Below, in pieces: positions 42,761-51,821 of a DNA stretch of 64,000 nucleotides. Source of the DNA: Lachnospiraceae bacterium. Lineage in GTDB: Bacteria > Bacillota > Clostridia > Lachnospirales > Lachnospiraceae. The translations under genes were made by a program, and so were the position numbers. The stretch's first letter is position 1. Every line of letters begins with the position of its first letter. Below the pieces are notes generated by a model, which saw nothing but the letters and a program-made list of their open reading frames with translations, made no database searches and was not told the origin of the DNA. The stretch covers positions 62,001 through 126,000 of the forward strand of contig JAAVHZ010000020.1 in the NCBI GenBank assembly GCA_014799465.1. The letters are read 5' to 3'.

Positions 42761-45700
42761 ATGGAATTATGCAAATATCCCAAGATGGGAAATATCAGAA
42801 CTTTTCATATCGAGGCAATACAAATTCCTATTGTGTATAATCGATATGGGGACTATGACCCGGACGGTCTGCTCTATGTGCTTGAAGAGGAGGCTGAAAG
42901 GATTCAAAGAGAAGCCCTTAAAAGATTTGAGATGGAGATACCACAGCCATATAAGGAAGTACGACCATTAGTAATTCGTGTCAATCTGGGTGATACGGTG
43001 AAAGTAAGATTCCGAAATTCTCTGAACCGCAGACTGTCCATTCATGTACAGGGACTTTCTTATGATGTCAATAATTCAGACGGAAGCAGTGTAGGATACA
43101 ATGCCGATAGCACTACAAACGGAGAAATCTGGTATACATGGTATGCTGACACAGAGGGAGTGTACTTGTTCAACGATATGGCAGATCCCAGAAGTACCGA
43201 GGAAGCAACTAACATTCATGGTCTGTTTGGAGCTATTATTGTAGAAGCACCGGAGGCGGAGTGGTTTGACCCGGAAACAGGAGAAGAATTGAAAAGCGGA
43301 TTAATGGCAGATATCTATCAGCCTGGGAAGCCGGCATTCAGGGAGTATAGTGTATTTTTCCATGATGAGCTGGAAGTCTTGAATAAAGATGGCGAACCGC
43401 CAATCGACCCACATACAGGGCTCCCTTCTATGACAACAGCAATCAGCTACCGTTCTGAGCCTATGCGTAACAGGATGCCGCATTCCCATGATCCGGCTGA
43501 TTCCGGAGAGGATGTATCTATGAGTTCTTGGGTATACGGCGATCCGGCACCGCCAATTCTTTTCGCTTATGTGGGTGATCCGGCAAAGATACGGCTGATT
43601 CATGGCGGGGTGAAGGAAACTCATGTTTTTCATATGCACAATCATCAGTGGAGGCTGGAGCCGGATAATCCGGTTTCAACGATTCTGGATTCCATCACCA
43701 TCAGCCCGCAGGAATGTTATACGCTGGATATTTTGTACGGAGCCGGAAGCCTGAATGGGGTTATTGGGGATGTGATATTCCACTGCCATCTCTATCCGCA
43801 TTTTATGGAGGGAATGTGGACGATGTGGAGGATTTATGATCGGCTTCAGGACGGAACAGGAAAATTGCCTGACGGGACACCTATTCTGCCCCTTATGCCA
43901 TTAAAAGACAGAGAGCGTCCACCAAAGAAGGATAAGATGCATCCGGGTTACCCGAATTTTATAGAGGGCAAGTTTGGAGAAAGTCCGTTGCAGCCGCCTC
44001 TTGGCGTATTGCAGCAAAATGGGGATGTGACCAATGAGCCGACTCCGCTTGAAATTGCCAACTTTGTAGAAAATGCAGTACCTGGTGCGTTGTATACGGA
44101 TACCTGTCCATGCCATACAGATGAGAATGTAAAAGTATTTGAGATTGCTATGGTGCAGGCGAAAATCACCTACAACAGTTATGGATGGCATGATCCGCAG
44201 GGACGTTTTTTTGTCCTAAAGGAAGAGTTGGAGCATCACGGAGGTCTTGAATGCTATATTCGTAAAGTAGAGAACCGGGAAATTAAAGTGGAGCCGTTAG
44301 TCATTCGTGCAAATGCGGGGGATTGTATTGAGCTGCGTACCACGAATCTTCTGCCTGAATTTATTGAGGGCAGTCCGTTCCAGCACAGAACCAGAACAGA
44401 TATCGTAGGTCATCACCTGCACCTGGTAAAATTTGATACCATTGTTTCGGATGGGTCGGCAAACGGCTGGAATAACATTGCAGGTGCGAGGCGGTATGAA
44501 ACATTAGTGGAGCGTTTTTTTGCTAATGAGGAGTTACGTACAGTATTTTTCCATGACCATTTGTTCGCAAATGTGCATCAGCAGCACGGATTGTTCGGAG
44601 CACTGATAATTGAAGAGGCAGGTGCTACGTTCCACAACCCACAAAACGGAAAAGAACTACATTCCGGAACACAGGCTGTTATCCGTAGAAAAGACGGTAG
44701 CTCTTTTAGGGAATTCGCTTTGTTTGTCCATGATTTTGCTTTCCTTTTTGACAAAAAAGGTAATCCGCTTAATCCGCCGGAAGTTCCCGGTTCGCATGAC
44801 GATCCGGGCGTTATGGGGATTAACTACCGTGCAGAGCCGATGCGGGAGAGACTTCGTAAAAAAGAGGATCCGGCATATATGTTCAGTTCCTTTGTGCACG
44901 GTGACCCGGCAACACCGATACTTGAAACCTATCCGGGAGATGAACTGATGATTCGCCTGATTGATGGAGCACATGAGGAACAGCATTCTCTTAATATTAC
45001 GGGAATGTCATGGAGAAAGGAACCGGCAGATCTTAAGTCACCTTTTGCCGCTTCCCAGACACTGGGGATATCGGAAGCATTTAATTTGAATGTAACAGAA
45101 AAATATGGTGCCGGAGACTATCTCTATTATTTCGGAGGAATTGATGATGCATGGCTTGGGCTGTGGGGAATTATACGTGTGCATAGAAAATATAAGGAGC
45201 ACTTAAAACCATTATGTCAGGGGAAAGGCAGGATTCATCCTCTTCCGCCATGTCCGGCAAAAGAAGATGTGGTTAGGCGTTATGAGGTTGTGGCTGTACA
45301 AAAGAAGCTGATTTACAACCGATATGGCGACCATGATCCAAACGGTCTGGTATTTGTTCCGTTGGAGGATGTAGATAATGTACTGTCAGGAAAATGTATG
45401 CCTAAGCCATTGATTCTTCGGGCAAATGTAGGCGACTGGATAGAGGTTACCCTGCACAATGCATGGGATCCGGAACACCCGATTCCTTACTTTTCTTATC
45501 CGAGGGTTCCATTAGATAAAGAGTATACGCCGTCTATGAGAGTTTCTTTGAATCCGCAGTTCCTGCAATATGATCCGGCCTGCGATTCAGGTATAAATGT
45601 AGGGTATAATGAAATGGAGCAGACAGTAGGGGTTGGCGAGAGCAAACGATATCTCTGGCATGCGGACCGGGAATATGGCGCCTGTATCATACAGTCCTTT

Positions 45701-46408
45701 GGTGATATGCGAAACCACCGTTACCATGGATTGTTCGGAGCTGTTATTGTAGAACCGCCGGGAGCGGAATGGTATCGCAATTTTACCAGAAAAAAAGACA
45801 GCTTTGCGGAACAGGCAGTGATTACGGCACCCGGGGTAGAGAGCTTTCGGGAATATGTCCTGTTTATTCAAAATGGAATCCGTCTGCTTGATGTAGAGGG
45901 TAATCTGATTCAGACTGCGGCAGAAGATAGTGGAGAGCCGGTAGATGCAGAGGATACAGGAGAAAAAGGTTACAATTATGCTTCGGAGAGGTTTGCCAAC
46001 CGACTTGCGAGAGATTGCAGAACATGGAAGGTTTTCAGTAGTAAAGTACACGGAGATCCTGCAACTCCTGTGTTGAAAGCATATCCTGGAGACAGGGTTA
46101 TCTTTCGGGTTATGATGCCTGCGGATAAGCCAAGGAATACGTCCATTGCGGTTCATGACCATCTATGGAGGGAACAGCATGAGGATCCTTTTTCCAGAAT
46201 CATTCCTTTGCAGGGCGGAGTCAGTATTGGCAATAAGTTTGACATAGAGATTCGGGACGGTGCCGGATGTCCCGGAGATTACCTTTACCGTTCAGGGAGT
46301 TTTGCCTGGGATGTGGAATCAGGCATGTGGGGAATATTCCGGGTTGTGAAACGAACGTTTGGACATAAGTGCAAAGCAATATACAGAAAAATTCGTGAAT
46401 GCTTTTGA
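42761..46408 (+). CDS. Giant multicopper oxidase, MnxG-like
   Basis: 1215 residues from ATG 42761 (ATG 42785 also possible). Cupredoxin domains recur about six times; three repeats start alike (YNRYGDYDPDGL, YNSYGWHDPQG, YNRYGDHDPNGL). Copper ligands are present: HMHNHQW (291-297), HCHLYPHF with Cys342 and His347 plus Met352 for the type 1 site, HHLH (551-554) and HDHLFANVHQQH (598-609) for the trinuclear site, whose ligands are thus split between distant domains, as in Bacillus MnxG (about 1217 residues). No signal peptide is visible, so it may stay in the cytoplasm. It likely oxidises metal ions or phenols while reducing oxygen to water, notable in a presumed anaerobe. Confidence 0.87.
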   Translation: MELCKYPKMGNIRTFHIEAIQIPIVYNRYGDYDPDGLLYVLEEEAERIQREALKRFEMEIPQPYKEVRPLVIRVNLGDTVKVRFRNSLNRRLSIHVQGLSYDVNNSDGSSVGYNADSTTNGEIWYTWYADTEGVYLFNDMADPRSTEEATNIHGLFGAIIVEAPEAEWFDPETGEELKSGLMADIYQPGKPAFREYSVFFHDELEVLNKDGEPPIDPHTGLPSMTTAISYRSEPMRNRMPHSHDPADSGEDVSMSSWVYGDPAPPILFAYVGDPAKIRLIHGGVKETHVFHMHNHQWRLEPDNPVSTILDSITISPQECYTLDILYGAGSLNGVIGDVIFHCHLYPHFMEGMWTMWRIYDRLQDGTGKLPDGTPILPLMPLKDRERPPKKDKMHPGYPNFIEGKFGESPLQPPLGVLQQNGDVTNEPTPLEIANFVENAVPGALYTDTCPCHTDENVKVFEIAMVQAKITYNSYGWHDPQGRFFVLKEELEHHGGLECYIRKVENREIKVEPLVIRANAGDCIELRTTNLLPEFIEGSPFQHRTRTDIVGHHLHLVKFDTIVSDGSANGWNNIAGARRYETLVERFFANEELRTVFFHDHLFANVHQQHGLFGALIIEEAGATFHNPQNGKELHSGTQAVIRRKDGSSFREFALFVHDFAFLFDKKGNPLNPPEVPGSHDDPGVMGINYRAEPMRERLRKKEDPAYMFSSFVHGDPATPILETYPGDELMIRLIDGAHEEQHSLNITGMSWRKEPADLKSPFAASQTLGISEAFNLNVTEKYGAGDYLYYFGGIDDAWLGLWGIIRVHRKYKEHLKPLCQGKGRIHPLPPCPAKEDVVRRYEVVAVQKKLIYNRYGDHDPNGLVFVPLEDVDNVLSGKCMPKPLILRANVGDWIEVTLHNAWDPEHPIPYFSYPRVPLDKEYTPSMRVSLNPQFLQYDPACDSGINVGYNEMEQTVGVGESKRYLWHADREYGACIIQSFGDMRNHRYHGLFGAVIVEPPGAEWYRNFTRKKDSFAEQAVITAPGVESFREYVLFIQNGIRLLDVEGNLIQTAAEDSGEPVDAEDTGEKGYNYASERFANRLARDCRTWKVFSSKVHGDPATPVLKAYPGDRVIFRVMMPADKPRNTSIAVHDHLWREQHEDPFSRIIPLQGGVSIGNKFDIEIRDGAGCPGDYLYRSGSFAWDVESGMWGIFRVVKRTFGHKCKAIYRKIRECF

Positions 46409-46490
46409 TAATGTTCAATGAGAATATTGTAATGAAAAAAGAAGTTTATTAAGAAGATGTGTTCATTGTGTAGTTAACTTTTTGATTTTT

Positions 46491-46530
46491 CCCTCTGTAA
46501 AATATCAATTACAGAGGGAGTTCTTTTTTT
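46491..46530 (+). terminator. Terminator after the multicopper oxidase
   Basis: CCCTCTGTAA (46491-46500) and TTACAGAGGG (46509-46518) form a perfect 10-bp stem, followed by AGTTCTTTTTTT. A second dyad, CACTATTC/GAATAGTG, lies at about 46553-46575. Confidence 0.88.
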
Positions 46531-46588
46531 GGCACAATCAGATTTTTGTTTCACTATTCACAAAATGAATAGTGCTTTTTAATATTTA

Positions 46589-46626
46589 TATTGTACTTTT
46601 TTTATTAAATATTGTAAAGTTATTAT
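46589..46626. promoter_or_regulatory. Shared 38-bp regulatory element, copy 2
   Basis: Matches 41745-41782 at 36 of 38 positions and lies 50 bases before the flavodoxin-like gene. Probable site for the LysR protein at 40874-41713. Confidence 0.75.
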
Positions 46627-46676
46627 AGTGAAATAATACAAATATACGTAATGGTTCAGAAAGGAATTTAGAAGGT

Positions 46677-47126
46677 ATGAGTATTTTATTTATTAATGGC
46701 AGTCCGAATAAAAAAGGAAACACAGTATCTCTTGCAGAAACTTTATTAGACGGCAAAGAATATAACATACTTCATTTAGTGGAATATAAGTTATATTCTT
46801 ATGGGCAGGAATATGAAGATGACATGTTTTTAGAAATTGTGGAGCAAATCAAGAAGTCAGATACAATTGTAATAGGTTCTCCGCTTTACTGGCATAGTAT
46901 GAGTGGTGCTGTACGCAACCTGCTGGATAGAACATATGGAGCTGTACCTGAAGATGCATTTGCAGGAAAAGATTTATTCTTTGTATTTCAAGGAGCAGCA
47001 CCTACAAAGGAACAGTTGGCTGCAGGAGAATATACAATAAGCCGTTATGCCGGAATTTATGGAATGAATTATAAAGGTATGGCAACATGCAAATCAGAAG
47101 CGGCAGAACTTGCCAAAAGTCTGTAG
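46677..47126 (+). CDS. NAD(P)H-dependent FMN reductase/flavodoxin-like
   Basis: 149 residues. Flavodoxin-like fold: LFINGSPNKKGNT FMN phosphate loop, DTIVIGSPLYWHSMSGAVRN for the isoalloxazine site, and YGMNYKGMATC at the end. Such proteins reduce quinones, nitro compounds or other oxidised substrates with bound FMN. It has no signal peptide. First gene after the shared regulatory element, followed by two aldo/keto reductases. Confidence 0.8.
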   Translation: MSILFINGSPNKKGNTVSLAETLLDGKEYNILHLVEYKLYSYGQEYEDDMFLEIVEQIKKSDTIVIGSPLYWHSMSGAVRNLLDRTYGAVPEDAFAGKDLFFVFQGAAPTKEQLAAGEYTISRYAGIYGMNYKGMATCKSEAAELAKSL

Positions 47127-47165
47127 ATTGAGAGGGATTGTATGAATTAGAAGGAGTAAAAGCAT

Positions 47166-48155
47166 ATGAAGAAGAAAATATTAGGAAAAGATTTGGAAGT
47201 TTCTGCTGTAGGATATGGATGTATGGGATTGTCCCATGCCTATGGAAATGCAACTGCCCATAATGAGGCAGTAAAGATTATCCGTTCTGCTTATGAGAAT
47301 GGTTATACTTTTTTTGATACTGCAAGATGTTATGTGGGAACGGAGGAAAATGGTGCTATATCTGATAATGAAGAATTAGTGGGTGAAGCACTAAAGGATG
47401 TCCGAAACCATGTAGTTATTGCTACGAAGTTTGGGGTAAACCATTCTACCGATGGACTGGTTACGGACAGCCGTCCGGATAGTATCCGCAAATCGGTGGA
47501 GGTAAGCCTTAAGCGGTTAAATGTGGAACATATTGATTTATATTATCAACATCGTATTGATTTGGATGTTCCTATTGAAGAGGTGGCAGGACTAATGAGT
47601 GAATTGATTGATGAAGGAAAAATTACTCATTGGGGAATGTCAGAAGCAGATGAAGAGCACATCCGAAGAGCACATACAGTATGTCCTGTAACAGCAATAC
47701 AAAACCGCTATTCCATGATGTCAAGATGGCACGAGAGTTTATTCTCTGTATTGGAGGAATTGAATATCGGATTTGTGGCATTCAGCCCTCTTGCAAATGG
47801 AATTTTGTCTGACGCATACACAAAAGAGGATGTATTTGACCAAAATGGTGATTATCGAAGGCTTATGCCGCAGTTTCAAAGTGAAAGCTATGGGCAGAAT
47901 GAGGAATTATTAAATCTAATCAGAAGGCTTGCTGAGGAGAATAATGCCACTCCTTCCCAGATTGCCCTTTCGTGGATGATACAAAAGAAACCATATATTG
48001 TGCCAATTCCCGGAACAAGGAATATGGAGCGTTTAAAGGAAAATTTAGGTGCAGCAAATGTCAATATGACACCGGCTCAGATTGAACAGATAGACACTGC
48101 ATTAAATCAGATGAAAATGTCTGAGGTATTCGGAGGTTCAAAAATTTTAAAATAA
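47166..48155 (+). CDS. Aldo/keto reductase
   Basis: 329 residues, (beta/alpha)8 barrel. It starts KKKILGKDLEVSAVGYGCMG. Catalytic residues by family: Asp in FFDTARCY, its Tyr in CYVG, Lys in IATKFG and His in YYQHRID. C-terminal NADPH site VPIPGTRNMERLKENLGAAN. It reduces aldehydes or ketones; the YQHRID branch is shared with pyridoxal and stress-type reductases. AGAAGGAG lies before the ATG. Same operon as the FMN reductase. Confidence 0.9.
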   Translation: MKKKILGKDLEVSAVGYGCMGLSHAYGNATAHNEAVKIIRSAYENGYTFFDTARCYVGTEENGAISDNEELVGEALKDVRNHVVIATKFGVNHSTDGLVTDSRPDSIRKSVEVSLKRLNVEHIDLYYQHRIDLDVPIEEVAGLMSELIDEGKITHWGMSEADEEHIRRAHTVCPVTAIQNRYSMMSRWHESLFSVLEELNIGFVAFSPLANGILSDAYTKEDVFDQNGDYRRLMPQFQSESYGQNEELLNLIRRLAEENNATPSQIALSWMIQKKPYIVPIPGTRNMERLKENLGAANVNMTPAQIEQIDTALNQMKMSEVFGGSKILK

Positions 48156-48174
48156 ATAAAGGAGGATTAAAATA

Positions 48175-49062
48175 ATGGAATATGTAACATTAGCAAATGG
48201 ATTGAAAATGCCAATACTTGGATATGGTGTGTATCAGGTGACGAAGGATGAATGTGAACGTTGTGTATTGGATGCCATTTCTGTAGGATATAGGAGTCTG
48301 GACACTGCTCAGAGTTATTTTAATGAAGAAGAGGTAGGAAGTGCAATTAAGAAATCAGGTGTACCAAGAGAAGAATTCTTTTTGACTTCCAAAGTCTGGC
48401 TGGAGCATTATGGCTATGAGGCATGCAAAGCATCTGTATTAAAATCAATGGAAAAATTGCAGACAGATTATCTGGATTTAATGCTTTTACACCAGCCTTT
48501 TGGAGACGCCTATGGTGCCTATCGTGCATTAGAGGATTTATACGAAGAAGGGAAGTTAAAAGCTATCGGTATATCCAATTACTATGTTGACAGAATGGTG
48601 GAGTTTGCCAACTTTAACCGAATCCGTCCTATGATAAATCAGGTGGAGGTTCACCCTTATAATCAGCAGATTGTGGCAAAGGAATGGATGGATAAATATA
48701 ATGTACAGATTGAAGCATGGGCACCGTTTGGTGAAGGCCGCGGCGGTCTTTTTGAAAATGAAGTATTAAAAGAAATAGGAGAAAAGTACGGAAAAACTAC
48801 AGCACAGGTAATGCTCCGCTGGCACATTCAAAGAGGTGTAGTGGTTATTCCAAAATCTACTCATAAGGAGCGTATGGAAGAAAACTTCAATGTATTTGAT
48901 TTTACTCTGGATGGAGAGGAAATGGAAAAAATCAAGGCATTAGATAAAGCAGAAAGTTCTTTTTTCTCTCATCAGGACCCTGCAATGGTAGAATGGTTTG
49001 TCAATATGGTAGAGGAACGAAAGAAACAGCATGACAGTTCAAAGGAAAAGAAAAGCTGGTAA
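48175..49062 (+). CDS. Aldo/keto reductase (2,5-diketogluconate reductase-like)
   Basis: 295 residues. MPILGYGVYQV at the start, Asp and Tyr in SLDTAQSYFNE, Lys in TSKVWLEHYG, His in LLHQPFGD, and PKSTHKERMEENFNVFDF for NADPH. It belongs to the AKR5-type group with broad aldehyde specificity. AAAGGAGG precedes the start. A partial dispersed repeat follows its stop. Confidence 0.9.
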   Translation: MEYVTLANGLKMPILGYGVYQVTKDECERCVLDAISVGYRSLDTAQSYFNEEEVGSAIKKSGVPREEFFLTSKVWLEHYGYEACKASVLKSMEKLQTDYLDLMLLHQPFGDAYGAYRALEDLYEEGKLKAIGISNYYVDRMVEFANFNRIRPMINQVEVHPYNQQIVAKEWMDKYNVQIEAWAPFGEGRGGLFENEVLKEIGEKYGKTTAQVMLRWHIQRGVVVIPKSTHKERMEENFNVFDFTLDGEEMEKIKALDKAESSFFSHQDPAMVEWFVNMVEERKKQHDSSKEKKSW

Positions 49063-49064
49063 AT

Positions 49065-49112
49065 TTATTCCCGCGAGCAACGAGCCAAGTGGCTGCTTGC
49101 AGACATTTGACT
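49065..49112. repeat. Dispersed repeat, left-end partial copy
   Basis: The left hairpin of the 129-bp element (TTATTCCCGCGAGCAACGAG to AGACATTTG), joined directly to a shortened right end (ACTAAAT). It sits between the aldo/keto reductase and the flavodoxin lipoprotein. Confidence 0.7.
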
Positions 49113-49141
49113 AAATAAGTAATTTGAAGAAGGTAAAAAAT

Positions 49142-49780
49142 ATGCTGAAAAAAATATGGATATTGCTGCTTAGTGCAGTGCTTTTGGTAACATTATGTGC
49201 CTGTGGTTCCAATGCAGATAACGAAAAGGTGAATTCGGACAATATCAGGACAACAGAAGATAAAGAAAAACAGGATATTAATGTGCAAGAGGATTCACAA
49301 CCAGAAAGTTCGGACAGTATTTTAATTGCCTACTTTTCATGGTCGGGAAATAGCAAAGAACAGGCAGAGTTAATCAAAGAACAGACAGGAGGAACACTTT
49401 TTCAGATAGAAAGAGAAGAACCATATCCCGAGGATTATACTGAATGTACAGAAGTTGCAAAGGAGGAAGTGGATAATAATCAAAGACCTGCCATTAAAAA
49501 TCCCCTGTCATCTGTTGCAGAATACAACAAAATTATAGTATGTTATCCAATCTGGTGGCATACGGCACCTATGTGTGTGGGAACTTTTTTGGAAAATTAT
49601 GATATGACAGGGAAAACAATTTATCCTGTTTCACAGTCGGCATCAATGGATAAAGGGCAGTATATGGAATCTGTAGAGTTTGTTACAGATTGTGCAAAGG
49701 GGGCAAACGTAGCAGAAGGTTTGTTTACAGATAAAGACAGTGAAATTAAAGCATATATTGCTGATGTAGTATTAAAGTAA
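49142..49780 (+). CDS. Flavodoxin-like lipoprotein
   Basis: 212 residues from ATG 49142, GAAGAAGG upstream. A hydrophobic signal ends in lipobox LCAC (about residue 21), then an acidic linker of about 40 residues. A flavodoxin fold follows: ILIAYFSWSGNSKEQAELI (FMN loop) and VCYPIWWHTAPMCVGTFLE. It is anchored outside the membrane, so electrons must come from a membrane partner or reduced small molecules. It is followed by a second exported flavodoxin at 49794. Confidence 0.85.
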   Translation: MLKKIWILLLSAVLLVTLCACGSNADNEKVNSDNIRTTEDKEKQDINVQEDSQPESSDSILIAYFSWSGNSKEQAELIKEQTGGTLFQIEREEPYPEDYTECTEVAKEEVDNNQRPAIKNPLSSVAEYNKIIVCYPIWWHTAPMCVGTFLENYDMTGKTIYPVSQSASMDKGQYMESVEFVTDCAKGANVAEGLFTDKDSEIKAYIADVVLK

Positions 49781-49793
49781 AGGAGGAAACCGC

Positions 49794-50627
49794 ATGTATA
49801 ATACAGACAAGAAATTTAGATGGCTACAGCCCGTTGTAATTATTTTACTTGTAGTGATGTTTTTTGCAAATTTCACAGAAAATGCCAAGGCAGCAGGTAA
49901 AACACCGGAATTAAATATTACGGAGCTTTCTATGTCAGTGGGACAGGCTAAAACTTTGTCTGTTTCCAACAATAAGAAAAAAGTCCAATGGACTTCTTCT
50001 AAGAAAAGTGTTGCCACAGTAAGCAGTAAAGGTAAAATAAAGGCTAAAAAAGCCGGAAAAACAATTATTACAGCTAAAATAGGGAATAAAAAACTTAAAT
50101 GCAATGTAATTGTGAATAAGCCGTCCCAAAAGAAAAAAGATGTGTTAATTGTTTACTTTTCACAGACAGGAACAACAAAAGCAGTAGCCGATAAAATTCA
50201 AAAACTTACAGGTGGGGATTTGCTTCAGATTCAAGAAAAGGATAAATACCCAAATGACTATGATAAAACAGTGGAACGTGCTAAAAAGGAATTAAACAAA
50301 AAAAGCTTTCCGAAGATTAAGACACAGGCACTTAACATGAAAAGCTATGATGTGGTATATGTAGGATTTCCTATCTGGTGGCATTCTACCCCGCGTGTGG
50401 TAAATACCTTTTTGAAACAATACAATTTTAAAGGAAAGACCGTAATACCGTTTTGTACAAGTGGCGGCTCAGATATTTCTGAAGCTTTACCGGAAATAAA
50501 GGAATTATGTAAAGGCAGTACTATTTTAGAGGGATATACAGCAGATTCAGGAAGTAAGTCAGAGATAAAAAAATGGCTTACGAAAATAGGGCAGATAGGG
50601 GACAATTCCAAGAGCGAAAAACGTTAG
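49794..50627 (+). CDS. Exported Big_2-flavodoxin fusion
   Basis: 277 residues; AAAGGAGG before ATG. N-terminal signal or anchor at about 12-30, with AKAAG as possible cleavage site. Residues about 38-110 form a Big_2 (bacterial Ig-like) domain (LSMSVGQAKTLSVSNNKKKV, then KAGKTIITAKIG). Residues about 118-270 form a flavodoxin (VLIVYFSQTGTTKAVADKI and FPIWWHSTPRVVNTFL). The Ig-like domain probably sticks it to the wall or surface. Confidence 0.85.
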   Translation: MYNTDKKFRWLQPVVIILLVVMFFANFTENAKAAGKTPELNITELSMSVGQAKTLSVSNNKKKVQWTSSKKSVATVSSKGKIKAKKAGKTIITAKIGNKKLKCNVIVNKPSQKKKDVLIVYFSQTGTTKAVADKIQKLTGGDLLQIQEKDKYPNDYDKTVERAKKELNKKSFPKIKTQALNMKSYDVVYVGFPIWWHSTPRVVNTFLKQYNFKGKTVIPFCTSGGSDISEALPEIKELCKGSTILEGYTADSGSKSEIKKWLTKIGQIGDNSKSEKR

Positions 50628-50704
50628 CAGCCTATTTCTCATGGAGCGGAACCAGTGAAAAAATGTAAGTATGCTATCCAATCTGGCTTACGTACCACAA
50701 TTTA
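50624..50704 (+). pseudogene. Collapsed flavodoxin remnant
   Basis: Directly after the previous gene the sequence reads LAAYFSWSGTSEKM, stop, then VCYPIWL: the FMN loop and the WW-site of a third flavodoxin, with all between deleted. It shows this array once held at least three exported flavodoxin-type units. Confidence 0.65.
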
Positions 50705-50710
50705 ATACAA

Positions 50711-50742
50711 TGAACCCAAGCATGAGTTTGGGTTCATTTTTT
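50711..50742 (+). terminator. Terminator of the flavodoxin array
   Basis: TGAACCCAA and TTGGGTTCA form a perfect 9-bp stem, then six T. Also close to the end of the convergent LysR gene. Confidence 0.88.
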
Positions 50743-50781
50743 AACGATAGAAATAGGTGATAAGTTCCCTGTTATACATAT

Positions 50782-51675
50782 TCATACATCTAAATTGTTT
50801 TGAATAATATTGATAAATGCCTGCATTGATTCAGACGGTTGCTTTGCATATACAATTCCATAATATGTTTTATATTCCCACTCCATAGGGATAGTAACTA
50901 TGGACGGGTGAACATCTTTCCAAATATCCAATGTTTCCATGATACACCCTGTTTGCTCACATTCATTGAATACATTCGTGTCATAAAAATGCGGTATATC
51001 CAAAATGCTGATATTAGGGTGTTTTGTTTCGATTTCATCACGCAATCTGTTAAGTTCAGGAGAATCGCCCCGTTTTACAAGCATAAGATTTTCTCCGTCC
51101 AAATCGCTCCATTGCAGTTTTCCCTTTTTGGCTAATCTATGCTTTCGTGGAACGGCAATACAGCACTCCCCCTGTTTTAACACTAGGATATTATATTTCT
51201 CTTTCCATGTGAGGGAATCACAGGGACCGACAAAACAATCTATTTCTTTGCCAATCGTTTCTAACATTTTTTCCATACTTGCCGGACTATCGTCAAAAGG
51301 TATAATACGGATGGTCAAAGGCAGTGTACCATCATCAATCTTCGACCATAAATCTACCAACATTTTACATGGACGGAGAATGGATGTTCCAATACGGATT
51401 GCCTGTTTTTCATTCTTAGCAATCTGGCGGGTACGGGCTATTGCTTCTTCTGATTGTTTTATGATTTTTTTTGCGTCCTTGTAAAAGGAACGTCCGGCGG
51501 CAGTAAGCTGTGTTCCCTGACTGGTTCTTTCAATCAACTTTACACCAACATTTGCTTCCAGCTTGTTAATCTGGTTCATCACTGACGCAGCCGTAATATA
51601 CAATTCTTTTGACGCTTTCAAAAAACTTCCCTGCTCTACAACTGAAATAAAGGTAATAAGCTCCTTGCTATACAT
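50782..51675 (-). CDS. LysR-family regulator
   Basis: 297 residues from ATG 51675, preceded by GAGGGGATACCT. Winged helix MYSKELITFISVVEQGSFLK, then ASVMNQINKLEANVG; effector domain beyond residue 90. It is divergent from the SDR/FMN reductase/AKR operon at 51822 and probably regulates it in the 146-base gap. It is a different subgroup from the LysR at 40874. Confidence 0.85.
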   Translation of the reverse strand: MYSKELITFISVVEQGSFLKASKELYITAASVMNQINKLEANVGVKLIERTSQGTQLTAAGRSFYKDAKKIIKQSEEAIARTRQIAKNEKQAIRIGTSILRPCKMLVDLWSKIDDGTLPLTIRIIPFDDSPASMEKMLETIGKEIDCFVGPCDSLTWKEKYNILVLKQGECCIAVPRKHRLAKKGKLQWSDLDGENLMLVKRGDSPELNRLRDEIETKHPNISILDIPHFYDTNVFNECEQTGCIMETLDIWKDVHPSIVTIPMEWEYKTYYGIVYAKQPSESMQAFINIIQNNLDV

Positions 51676-51821
51676 AGGTATCCCCTCGCTTTTAGATTTT
51701 CTTAAAGCCATTTTAACATTTTGGTATCTTCGAAGTCAATGGATATTTTGTTATAACATATTTAGGCAGACAATTAGTGAAACCATTGAGAAATAATAAA
51801 GCAATTTAGGAGGAAATTGAT

